DNA of 64,000 nt, taken from Charina bottae. Taxonomy: Eukaryota > Chordata > Lepidosauria > Squamata > Charinaidae. The translations under genes were made by a program, and so were the position numbers. Numbering within the stretch: position 1 is the stretch's first letter; each line of letters begins with the position of its first letter. The stretch is taken from positions 54,353,298-54,417,297 of the forward strand of contig JALMGJ010000004.1 of NCBI GenBank assembly GCA_023362775.1, in the 5' to 3' direction. Of the stretch, positions 1 to 51,512 are shown in pieces. The notes under the pieces were generated by a model. The model worked only from the letters and a program-made list of their open reading frames with translations, was not told the origin of the DNA and did not search any database.

Positions 1-567
1 GATGGTGCTTTGGACTTGTCAATTGCTTCTTTTCGGAAGGTGAGCAGTACTGAAACAACAAACATGAGCTGCTCTGGGTCCATGATGGATGGAACTGCTC
101 ATTCTGTGGCAGATAAACCTCCTGAGGTCCCAGCAAAGGCTGAAAGCAGAGTGAGCAGTTCCAGCTCCTCTGAACTCCTAAGACAACAGTCCAAATGGCT
201 GGTGGATCAGAATAGCATTGCAACCTGTGAACCCACAACTGGCAATAATATTGAAATTGTGAGCACTTCGCAGACGGCCAAAGTGATAGTTTCTGTCAAA
301 GACGCAGTACCAACTATTTTCTGTGGCAAGATTAAGGGCCTCTCAGGGGTTTCCACAAAAAACTTTTCCTTCAAAAGGGACATGCCTCACGACTCAGTGC
401 TGCAATGTTATGATGTGAAGAATCAGCCCGAAGTCCGGGACAATGCAGAAGCTCTTAGAAAACCTATCAAAAACAGGAGTGTCAAGTTAAAGAAAATGAA
501 CTCGCAGGAAATACACATTCTTCCCATTAAAAAGCAGCGGCTTGCAGCCTTTTTTCCAAGAAAGTAA
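1..567 (+). CDS. RAI2: RAI2 C-terminal coding end (5' part outside window)
   Basis: The frame is open from base 1 to the TAA at 565-567 (188 codons plus stop), so this is the 3' part of a longer coding exon. I recognise retinoic acid-induced protein 2, a vertebrate nuclear co-regulator of about 530 residues whose coding region lies in one exon. Diagnostic blocks are AKVIVSVKDAVPTIFCGKIK, KGLSGVSTKNFSFKR, RKPIKNRSVKLKK and the C-terminus LPIKKQRLAAFFPRK. Bases 7-21 encode ALDLS, matching the PxDLS-like motif by which RAI2 binds CtBP co-repressors (known for the family). The segment between the motif and the conserved end is serine-rich and diverged. No break is seen. It is convergent with SCML2, its known chromosomal neighbour, which supports the call. 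Confidence 0.95.
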   Translation, partial: DGALDLSIASFRKVSSTETTNMSCSGSMMDGTAHSVADKPPEVPAKAESRVSSSSSSELLRQQSKWLVDQNSIATCEPTTGNNIEIVSTSQTAKVIVSVKDAVPTIFCGKIKGLSGVSTKNFSFKRDMPHDSVLQCYDVKNQPEVRDNAEALRKPIKNRSVKLKKMNSQEIHILPIKKQRLAAFFPRK

Positions 568-970
568 TTTATGAAGTTTTAGAATGTTTTAAGGTATAAT
601 TATTATGAGTAAAGAGATGCACTTCATTTTAAATTACATTTAAACTTTAAACTATATTTAAGTTATTTCAAGATGGAGGATTGAAGAGTGGGTGGGATGG
701 GGAAGATAGCAGAAGAATATATCTTGATATATCTTTCCAATGCAATGCTTCCCCCCTCCCCATGTTTTGTTCTAACTTTTCATTGAAGTAAATAAAAAGC
801 AACATATTTTTCAAGTGGATTGCACATTTTCAGCTTTAATGGAATATAATGAACGAGCAAGTCAGAGGAGTAAGAGCTATTTTCACTGCCATAAAGTGCT
901 TTGATGATGTAATTCTGAACAACAGTGAGTAGAATGGAATTTTCAGAATAAATGTTTGTATGTGTTAGCT
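568..970 (+). other. RAI2: RAI2 3' UTR (probable)
   Basis: AT-rich sequence follows the RAI2 stop. AATAAA hexamers lie at 791-796 and 947-952. The second is followed by a GT-rich stretch (tgtttgtatgtgttag), as expected of a cleavage site, so the transcript probably ends near 965-975. A further AATAAA at about 1388 has less convincing surroundings. The end is inferred. Confidence 0.5.
947..952 (+). terminator. Candidate RAI2 polyadenylation signal
   Basis: Canonical AATAAA 380 bases after the stop with a GT-rich downstream element. The hexamer at 791-796 is the alternative. Confidence 0.45.
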
Positions 971-3900
971 TGGTTGTTGCATTTCATATTTTTATAATAT
1001 GCATAAATCTGAAACTGTATGACAGACAGTATGTTCATATTTATTTGTATTATTTTCAGATTGTTGGGTTATTTTCCCATTTTCATCCTTGGTGCTCTTC
1101 CCCCATTTATAGTAATGATGTAGTTTAAGCAATCTTTATTGAAACAAAATTCTGTTACAATGTAAATCTTTATTTGCAAAGTCTAATGAGTATTAATCTT
1201 ATAGTAATGACTTCTATAACAAAAACTGAGTTCATTCTAGAAGAAATGCTAAAAAAGGATGCACTTGCACAAGAATTGAAGATCACATACATTGTTCATC
1301 CAGCTTAAGTTGAAATATTCATTGTTGGGTTTTACCACCACTTACATAAATGGAAACAAGGAATGATGAAATGTGTGTTTGGTTACAAAATAAAAATTAT
1401 CCAATGAAATAAGAGGAGAGGGCATAACATTAAAAGCCACCTAGGTTACTGTTGGATATGCATACATGGAAGCATTTCTTTTAAAGTTACAGCATTGCAG
1501 CTGTTAGCAGGGGCTATAAACTGGTAAAAACAATCATATAACTCAAGTATGATATTTTTAAGCTAGGTCTCACAGTTAACTGGCTTCATGGCATGCCTAC
1601 AAACATTACCATTAAAAATATCCCAAATGCTCTTCTAATATCTTCCATTTTTTAACTTATTTTGGTACCTCTTTTTGCTGTGTTATATGTGTGCCTTGCT
1701 AAAAAAAATTCTAACATTCCTTGTATTGGATTCCTGTGATTTAAGATTAAATTTAGAGATATATCTGTCTTCTATGTAGAAGTCACTACAATGAAAAATG
1801 CTATGCTTTATTCTACTGTACACTGCATCCTGAGCCTCTATTCTGATGATAGTTTTGGTATTTGAGATAACAAAATAAGTTGTACAGTGGAACTTGAAAT
1901 GGAAGTCTGATATCGGGTTTAGTCACTTGTCTCTAACTTATACAAGGATGGCATCCTATAGGCTTACAAATTCTTCTGGATTCCTAGTAATTCTGGGAGA
2001 TATTTCTAGTTACATACCTTGTTTTTAAAATGAGGAGCATTTCTGAGCATACATCCATAGACCTTGAACTTTGGTAATGAAATGGATGAGGAAATGACTA
2101 AGTCAGTTGTAGAAGATGACCCATGATGGATCCTACTTGTTATGAAGACTCTGACCCATTTTCAAAGCTATTCTAGAATGGGAAGACAAAACTTACTTCT
2201 TACATCCTTTGTATTTGGAAGGAGTTAATCAATGGAGCTTTTCATGACGATAATTGAACTTTTATATCTGGAGTCACAGGAGAGTTGGAAGAAATATTAG
2301 TTGCAATGGTCTAACAATATTCATAATACTTCATAGATAAAAATCACTTCATGTTTATTTTCAGTTAGGTTCTACATTCAGGGAACTGGTTGATGAACTT
2401 TCTTCAATTATTTATTCTGTGATTATGGCTTCTACTCATAAGCTGGAGGGGTGTGACTATGGTCCTGGAACAATGAAAATATTAGCATATCCTTCTCTTA
2501 GTTTAAGGAAGATAATTGGAAAGTGGGTGGTGAGAACCAAGTCTTTGTTGTATGAGGATTCTAATTTAGCCTGTCTTAAAAGGGCTATTACTCACTTTGA
2601 TTTAAAGTCTTTAAACTATAATTAGAAATTGATAACATAAAATATTCCACTGTGTAAAATGTTAGTGTGTGTAATTGTGATAAGTCCAAGAACTGGTTAA
2701 AACGTTATACTGACTCACTATGGCCTGGCTTTTACCTTGGTTTGAACTTGAACACAATAGCCATAGTTGATTTTCTAGCTAAAATCCACATAGAGAAAAG
2801 TTATGTTCTTGTATTTCTGCTGGACTTCTGAATGGCTTTTAGTACTATTGATTATGCTATCCTTTTAAGTCTTCTTGCTGGGATAGCAACTTGGGAGACT
2901 ATGGTGAACATAACTCATGGTATGTTGGCTTCTGACATCTGCAGGGTTGAGTTATTTATGCTTTTATCTACATGAAATAATTGGAAATTCCATACGAGAG
3001 GTTAGGTGGATTTTCATTACTATGCAGATAACATGCAGTTCTGTACATTTTCCTTATCTCAATATGGAGGTGATGTAAGATTTGAAACAGTGGAGAAACA
3101 GCACTGGTGAAATATTGTTTGAAATTCTGGTGGAAATCTTTTTCTCAGTTTTAGCTAGTGCAATGCTTGTTTCTCATGAAATGCTTGTTTTAACTGTGGT
3201 TTCTTGGTTTTTGATTTTATTATTTTGTATGCATTAACCAAAATATTGCAGTAAAAAAAATTGGTTTTAGCTCCTTTTAATGTGTCGAAGAAATGAAACC
3301 ATGTACTAGAAACCTTTATCATAAATGGTAATGAAATTTATGTTGCTTTTTCCTTTTATCTATCACAGTAAGTGCAGGCTGCACTTCTCAATTGCAACAT
3401 AAAGAAGCTATAATCACATCAAATTACAGTGCCGTTCATAGCTGGGTGCATTCATTAAGACAATCCACTCATATCTTAAAATGCAGTCAGGATTTATCAA
3501 TTTACATTATTTTTGTTGGGATGGTACCACTCCAATCTTCTGTTGCATTAAAAGGAGCTATTACTTTTTTTGGATTGCAGGCATTAAACTGGGAAAACTC
3601 TTAGACTAGTTCTGAATATGGAATACAGAATCCACATTTATTTATCAGGGGAGGGGGGAGGAATCAAGTAATAGGAACTCAGCTTTGCTAAGGGCCAACT
3701 TCTACTTACATATTTGCTATGTGTACACGTGCATGTTTTCAGCATGAACTGATGCTGCAATTTTCCTAATACTGCTGTATGGTTGATCTACAGATTTTGA
3801 ATTCAGACATCTATTTGCTTAACTATGCTGTAAATGCTCCTGTGGGATTTATTTTGGTTGAAATAATGCCATGGTAAAACACAGTATTTTTTTTCTATAA

Positions 3901-4389
3901 ACCAAGATTTCATAATTTGCTATGTTATAAATGGCTAAGTAACTAGAACTCCTATGATAAACCTAAGATATAAACATAGACAAATAAGGAGGACATAGAA
4001 ACTGTGCAGAACTGTATGGACATTTTACATCAGGGCAATGGAATATCTCTCATACATTTTAAACCTTTGAAAACTCTTAACTCTGAGCAACTTTTTTGAG
4101 GTTTCCACAATATACCCTCAAAAATAATTAGTAACTCTGAATAATACCCATAGTATTAGAAGTTGGTTCTAACATTTGGAGTTACAGCAGTTTGTCTAGT
4201 TTTGACAGCTAATGAGACACCTACAGAACATTTTAATTCTGTGCCTAACAATCCAAAATTCTTTACTGAATGTTTTAATTTTTCAGTAGGCTCGATTTCC
4301 CAAATTACCTTCAGTGTATACCCACTCAATGCTCCTAGTATTATAATGATAGTCCAATAGGCTGTTTTTCTTTGATCATCTTCTCATTG
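971..4389. other. Intergenic, no recognised feature
   Basis: AT-rich sequence between RAI2 and the hAT element. Only short open frames occur (for example 2419-2625 and 3392-3604), without any recognisable domain or splice context. No repeat boundary was clear to me. Confidence 0.6.
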
Positions 4390-4397
4390 GCCTATAG

Positions 4398-5698
4398 CAA
4401 GGGTCGGAAATGGCGGCTCGCGAGCCAGATGCGGCTCTTTGGCCCCTTGAGTGTGGCTCTTCCGCAGCTGAACTCACCCCCGCCCCTTCCACGCGATTGG
4501 CCCCTGCCCGCAAACCCCGCCCCCTGGCTCTCGCACTGAGCGAGGCCCGGCGTGGCAGGGAGGCGCTGCTGGCCCAGGACGCGGCGCTGTCAGAGGCGGC
4601 GCAGGAGCGGCTGCAGGGGCAACGTGTGTGCGTGAGAGTCAGCTCCGGGGGTTGCGGGGAGGGGGAGGCTGTGTTTCCCCCCTTTGGGTTGCAAACGGCC
4701 TTGCATGCGGGCCTGATCCATGTTGCTGCCATCATTTTAAAAAACAAATGGCACTTGTGGGGGGGGGAAGGCATCTTGTATTAATTTTAGGGGGGGAAAG
4801 AAGGCAAAGGCGAGAGAGCAATAGGCGCATGGAAGTTTTGAAGAGAGAGTGACCAATTCTTGAACGCGAAAGGTACACGTTGGAAGATGGAGATCCACAG
4901 GGGTGGTTGTCAAGACAGGAATTCAGACCTAGAAATCCTATGTTGGGCTCGGGGCCAGCGAGGAGGAGGGAGAAGGAAGAGGAGACAGAAGGGGAAACGG
5001 AGAAGGAATTTTTAGGAAAAGGGAAAAGAGAGAAATGCGGCCCAGGACGCGGCGCGCGTGAGAGTCAGCTCCGGGGGTTGCGGGGAGGGGGAGGCTGTGT
5101 TTCCCCCCTTTGGGTTGCAGCTCTTCCACCGCCTCTCCTCCTCTCTGGCAGCCGGGGGGCCGCGGAGTCTCTGGGGGCGGCCGCCCCGTGCTGCACGAGC
5201 AGGTTGAACATGTCCCCGCCGTCGCCTGGGACTTTCGCGATGGCGAGGGGAGGGCGCCGAAGCTGCGGGCCGGGCTGGGCTGGGGCCGGATCCTGTGCTC
5301 CTGATGACCCCTCCGGGCAGGTTTCCCTTTGCCCCACGATATTCTGGGGAGCGGAGGGTGGCAGCTGTTTCTCCGCCACTCCCGGTGGGGCGGCCGGGGC
5401 GGGTTCACGGAGCCCCTCGCTGCGCGGAGCCGCTGGCTGCACCCCCTCCCTCCGTGAGCCCCCGCCCCCTTCTACGTGATTGGCTCCCGCCCGCAAACCC
5501 CGCCCCCTTCCACGCGATTGGCTCCCGCCCGCCCGCAAAACCCGCCCCCTTCCACGCGATTGGCTCCCGCCCGAAACCCCGCCCCCTTCCACACGATTGG
5601 CCCCCGCCCGCAAACCCCGCCCCCTGGCTCTCGAGCACTTCAAAATGTGCACGAGCATGTCAAAATGGCTCCCGGCAAAAAAAGTTTGCCGACCCCTG
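4398..5698. mobile_element. Non-autonomous hAT-type DNA transposon, GC-rich, 1301 bp
   Basis: The element is bounded by an exact 8-bp duplication, gcctatag, at 4390-4397 and 5699-5706, the target-site length of hAT transposons. Ends are inverted: CAAGGGTCGG on the left and CCGACCCCTG on the right. The left inner sequence (GCGGCTCGCGAGCCAGATGC) resembles the widespread hAT end 'GGGTCGG...GAGCCGCATGCGGCTCTTT'. There is no transposase; the overlapping open frames on both strands come from GC richness. Internally a 63-bp segment occurs twice (4631-4693 and 5057-5119), and CCAAT/GC-box units form a tandem array near the right end. Confidence 0.9.
5456..5632 (+). repeat. Tandem array of about 40-bp CCAAT/GC-box units inside the hAT element
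   Basis: ATTGG (inverted CCAAT) recurs at 5479, 5517, 5559 and 5596, spaced 38, 42 and 37 bases, each unit also carrying CCCCGCCCCC-type GC boxes. A related single unit lies near the left end at about 4470-4530. Confidence 0.85.
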
Positions 5699-5706
5699 GC
5701 CTATAG

Positions 5707-6383
5707 CAAAAGAGAGTTCTGCTAGTTTAAATGTTCTTGTTTTGGTTACATCTAATATGTTCTTACAATGAGATAGCAAATACTATTTTTTTCCATTTCA
5801 TGATCAAGTGATTTCATCTTTGCTAGTCATATGGTTCATCAGCACAACAGGGGAATTTAGAAAAACTATTGCTCTGCATGGAAAAGCAGTATCTGCTTTG
5901 CAAGCAGCCAAGCCTTATTAAGACTAAGACTTATTGCTTGGATGTCACTTCAGGTTGCTGCAATTGTCCATATTCTCAGAAGGAAATATTTGTTCTAAGC
6001 TAACCTAGTTTTAGTCTTAAGAGTAGTGGAGATAATTAAGACTGCTTCAGCAACAGCATTGCATTGTTTTGTGCACTGCTTTAAGTGGGGTGGCTGTTTG
6101 GCATTCCATTCTGTACTCTATGGCAGGCAAAATGTAGCAAATTCTGGAGGATCAAATGCCCTTTGTTATAGCGCAAGTATTCTATGGGCAGACAAGAAAC
6201 CATTGACTTACGGGTTTAGTGCTATTTACTGTATAATGATTGGTGGAAACCTAGGGGTATGACTCAACCTGGAAGTCCCAAGGATAGAATCTAGGGCTTT
6301 CTGTATGCAAAGAATTTTCTGTCACTGATCTGCCTTCTCTCCCTATCATTTCATGTGTACTGATAAAAGAACAGTTAGAATGT
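5707..6383. other. Intergenic, nothing recognised
   Basis: AT-rich unique-looking sequence between the hAT element and a SINE tail. No supported coding or RNA feature. Confidence 0.55.
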
Positions 6384-6530
6384 TCCAATTTATGTATTTA
6401 GATTTATATTCTGCCTTTCCTCCAGGGGCTCTAGGCCGCATGGATAGCACTCTCCCCTCCAATGTTTGCCACAACAATCCTGGTTAAGAGTGACTGGCCC
6501 TAACCCTCCCTGGTCCTAGTCAACACCTTC
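6384..6530 (-). repeat. SINE fragment (MIR/CORE-like tail), minus strand
   Basis: Read on the minus strand it runs 'ggccagtcactctta', 'ggattgttgtggca', 'gagagtgctatccatg', 'ctggaggaaaggcag' then 'ataaatctaaatacata'. This is the order of the common squamate tRNA-derived SINE seen also at 49.2 and 56.6 kb. The 5' tRNA-like head is missing. Confidence 0.55.
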
Positions 6531-7070
6531 ACCACCACACTGCATCATATGAACACACATACACAAATGTTAAGAATTCAAATATTTCATAAAAAATAGA
6601 ACACTATACTGGTGGGCGGTCTTTAGATCATCTTTATTTTTAATTGTGGCATAAGCAACTGATGAACAGACTGCCCTCTAGGTTTTATTCTTGCTTCTTC
6701 CGACAAATTCTGTGGATTGTGCAAAAAGAGCATTTAGAATTTCCTTGAAGCACTTGAGTTATCTCACTTGATAACCATTACAATTATCAGTAAAACCCTT
6801 CTATTTCTGGAAGTGTTCACATCCAGATTTATTAGCTGATTCTGTTTTTGAGGGAAGGTGATAATTTATGTAATGCCAGTGTCTAGAATTTCACTTTATT
6901 AAAGATTCCTTGTGTTGATTGTTTCAAAGATCATTATTTAATATAACATGTGTTAGATTTGAAAGGATCTAATCAAAGTATACTTTAACTGATGTATTAG
7001 TAGCTACCAAAGAAGATAATGAGTTACTTAGTTACAGACTTAAGTAGACACTACATTATAAAAATAACTG
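6531..7070. other. Intergenic gap before the SCML2 3' end
   Basis: AT-rich; nothing recognisable on either strand. Confidence 0.5.
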
Positions 7071-7091
7071 ACAAATAAACAGCAAAGAACT

Positions 7092-7097
7092 TTTATT
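7092..7097 (-). terminator. Candidate SCML2 polyadenylation signal
   Basis: TTTATT on the plus strand, AATAAA on the minus, within gagaaaataaaagttc, followed by GT/T-rich sequence (gttctttgctgtttatttg). Confidence 0.35.
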
Positions 7098-7568
7098 TTC
7101 TCCTTAGATGAGAACATCCAGTTGAAAATAATGAAAAATATATTCTGTTACAAACACCTGACAAATTCGTATCATGTTATATACAAAGTTAAAATTTCAG
7201 TGGCATTCTTGTTTCGTATGCAGGTTTGTCTACACGATGCAGAATACATTATTTGCACTATTCAAAGACACATTAGCAAAATGAGTAAGACAAACCTCAT
7301 GGCATAAAATATTGTGTTTATAATGTTTTACAACCACTTTTTACTTATATAAAATTCATTGAATAACATTTGTGAAATTTCATCTGCAATCCAGTATAGA
7401 AAATAACCAGATGCTTGTAAGATTGATTGTTTGGTATTTGAGTACAATTTTAAAATATCCTTTAACAGTGGGTGAAATAAGCCATACTAAATGCCTTATT
7501 TAGTATCCAAATTTGACTGTTTTCTCCCACTGCCAACACACCCTTCAAATCTGCTGCATTCTCTAGAA

Positions 7569-7650
7569 CAGAGCTTTCCAAACTGTGTGCCACCGCCGCG
7601 CTGCCGCCACCGCTGGTGTGTCACCAGCAGCGGCACTTTGGAAAGCCCTG
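7569..7650. mobile_element. 82-bp hAT-type MITE
   Basis: Inverted ends CAGAGCTTTCCAAACTGTG and CTTTGGAAAGCCCTG are flanked by the exact 8-bp duplication ctctagaa at 7561-7568 and 7651-7658. The interior is GC-rich (ccgccgcgctgccgccaccg). Same end family as the element at 27057-27346. Confidence 0.9.
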
Positions 7651-9168
7651 CTCTAGAATGAATGTAGGCAGCATATAGATGCAAGACGAAGGAGAACAAG
7701 ATAAATTCCCTTGGCACCAGTGGAAGTTCATTGGCATAATATATGTCACCCTTAAAGATCACAACCACTATTATATGCCAAATATATGCTATCATGCTTC
7801 ACAATGAGATAAATAGGTGTGCTTGTATAACATTGACTGAAAGAAATAAGCAGCAAAAGATGTGAAAGATATCACAGCCTTTACAGCTTGTTTCTAAATA
7901 CCTGAGCATACAGTATATAAATAACTGCAACAGTTTAACAAAGCTATATATTGGAGCTGTTGTGCACTCTTATGAGAAGCAATTTTTTGCTGGTATAATA
8001 TGAATGCCAGAATTCCATCAAAAAATAGAACATCATCAAAGTGATCTCATTTAAATTCTGCTTCAGTAATTTAAAGAAATACATCTCTTCAAAAATGGTT
8101 TACAATTTTGCCATTTTTAGCTAAACCTGAGTAATTAGTGTATTACTAATAAATACACTAATACAATAAACAAGGCATTTTTAAACAACTAATGTGTATT
8201 TTAACTAGAAGTTTTTTTATATAAAAAGGCAATAAGAAATATAAAAACGACATTCCTTTCAGGACTACACCTTTTCTAGCAACACTTGGACAAACAGAAT
8301 GTCTGATCCTCTATTTAGCAAAAGTATGTAATTGTCCCTGATATTATACTGGCAATGACAGCAAAGTATTTTACTATCAACGTTTTTGTAGCTTATAGAA
8401 AGAGCACCAAGGTTCAGATAAATTATACATCCAAGCGTAATTCAATTCCTTCACTAACATTTTTATATCTGAAAGATGTTAGGGAGGCAAAGAGAAAAAG
8501 ACATTCAGCTTCACCTCTCCCCTATCAGTCTATTCTTTTCCAGATACCTTCCCCGAATAAAATGGCTCAGCGCAACATGAGAATTCAGGAGTATTGCATA
8601 GTGCTGGAAGTTCCCCTGTATGAATCTGTCCATCGACTATTTCTTCTCCCACTCCCCTCCTCTCCATCTCCCACCATGAAATGAGAAACAAAGAGGCGGG
8701 CATTAGTGAACAGCATGAGGACACATTCACCCAGCAAAGACCATTCACATGCAGTGAAAGGTGCCTGAGGGTAAAGCCTTACAACTAATTCAAAACTCTG
8801 CACACGCTGAAATCCTTCTAGATCATACACAAGATAATGGGTTTCATTGCATTCCTCCCTGGTGGCATAAAATCATGTTTTAGAATGGGAAAGGAAATAT
8901 ATGTAGGCAGTTGTCTTCCATACTCCACCAGGTTCCCAGCAGGGAATCTCAACGTTATCTGACCCTGCGCTGTACTGGAACAAATGTGATGGTCTTCGGA
9001 CACAGCTTGACGCTATATTAACACCTGTAAACTAGGGACAAAATGTGTAATGCACATTTTGTTTACTGATTTAGAACAAAAAAGAAAAAAAAACCTCTGC
9101 AGTTTATCATCTGTCACAGTGCAAAAATACCTTTAAAACACTCTTTAAAGAAAAATTAAACACTATGT

Positions 9169-9171
<3 letters not shown>

Positions 9172-9208
<37 letters not shown>

Positions 9209-9264
9209 TATATATATATATATATGCATATATATGCATATATATATATATATATGCATATATA

Positions 9265-9300
<36 letters not shown>
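9172..9300. repeat. (AT)n microsatellite with ATATGC interruptions
   Basis: About 130 bp of alternating AT with regular 'gcatatatatgcat' interruptions. Open frames over it are artefacts of the repeat. Confidence 0.95.
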
Positions 9301-10126
9301 TGTACCCACACACATAAATATACAAGTGCATGAACATAGGTTTATGCTAGATGGAATGTTTCAATACAATGTTTCTTATATCTCTGTGAGCAAACTGGAA
9401 AGTTATTTGCTCACCTGGGAGTTGGCTGCTCAAATCAGCCATAAGAAATTCCTTCTTAAAAAAGAAATATTTCCTCCTTAAATTGTCAAAATGCTGCAAA
9501 AATGTATTCCCATAATTTAAACTTGTAAAAAAAAAGCTAATTTGTTTTTCTGCACACAACATATACTTACAATACAATTCATATGGCTACTGTTTTTATG
9601 GAAATCTGCTTCACATAATATATGTATGTGATTATGTTAACTAAAGAGTTAATCAATTAAAAATAATACTTCTCTCACCCCAGCATATAAATTCAGCCAT
9701 TTTTGCAAAAACTTCCAATTTTGTTTTGTTTTTTTTTAAAGAAAAAGATCCTTTGGAATTCAGCTGTTTTGGTTCTCGATGAAAATGCATCAGTTGAAGC
9801 TGAACAGGTGAGAATGTATTTTGCAGCTTCCCATATAAATACTCTTAGCACTACTTCTTCCCTGCACATTTTAAAAAGTTATTAAATACAAGAATGTGAA
9901 ACTTTTGACATTAAATTTCATATTTAAGAAGTGTCTGTAAAACGGTGCTGATTTAGGACATTTCTTTCTGATTGGAATAGTAGAAACGATATGCTGGAAA
10001 CTTCTTGTGAGCTGAACGAGAGTATTCTTTTCATTCAATCAGGCAGTTTCTGCCCTATCATGTTGTCTTTTTGAAGCTGAGTGGTTGTCTACTTTAAATG
10101 CAACATTATCACTGTGCATTTACTGC

Positions 10127-51266
<41,140 letters not shown>

Positions 51267-51279
<13 letters not shown>

Positions 51280-51364
51280 GGTAAAATGTCTGGTCCTCCC
51301 TGTCACAATAAAAATACAAATGTTGCCTGAAAAGTTCACTCTTCTTTTTCTGTAGAATTGTTTC
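51267..51364 (-). CDS. SCML2: SCML2 exon 2 with start codon (CDS 51267-51279)
   Basis: On the minus strand an acceptor (attactgctttacag) ends at 51365 and a donor (ACAG/gtaaag) follows 51267. The exon carries 85 bases of 5' UTR without upstream ATG, then ACCATGGGG, a strong Kozak context, at 51279-51277. It encodes MGKT plus one base. Human SCML2 also starts MGQT. The phase-1 end joins directly to exon 3, giving MGKTEYFNWDNYLKETG, which resembles the short N-terminus of SCMH1; mammalian SCML2 has about 27 extra residues here. Confidence 0.75.
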
Positions 51365-51395
51365 CTGTAAAGCAGTAATACAATAGATTAGGGGA

Positions 51396-51512
51396 TGGAT
51401 ATATATACATACATACATACATACATACATACACACACACATACATATATATGTATATACATACATACATACATACACACACACACATACAGCACACATA
51501 CACATGCATATA
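51396..51512. repeat. (CATA)n/(CA)n compound microsatellite
   Basis: catacatacata and cacaca blocks around atatatatgtatatac. It lies 32 bases upstream of the SCML2 exon 2 acceptor on the minus strand, so inside intron 1 near the branch-point zone. Confidence 0.95.

Larger units (their letters stand above)
7075..10126 (-). other. SCML2: SCML2 3' UTR (probable)
   Basis: Starting from the SCML2 stop codon and reading the minus strand, the first canonical AATAAA I find is at 7092-7097, about 3.0 kb downstream, followed by a T/G-rich stretch. The interval has no recognisable coding sequence. It would include an 82-bp hAT fragment and a long (AT)n tract. The end point is inferred; a shorter UTR using a non-canonical signal is possible. 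Confidence 0.4.

Noticed and set aside
4376..5771. Many overlapping long open frames on both strands
   Set aside because: All lie inside the GC-rich hAT element, have repetitive, low-complexity products, and occur on both strands because stop codons are rare in GC-rich DNA.
8355..9003. Open frames on both strands at 8.4-9.0 kb as a small gene
   Set aside because: No conserved motif, splice signal or Kozak context; the region is probably SCML2 3' UTR.
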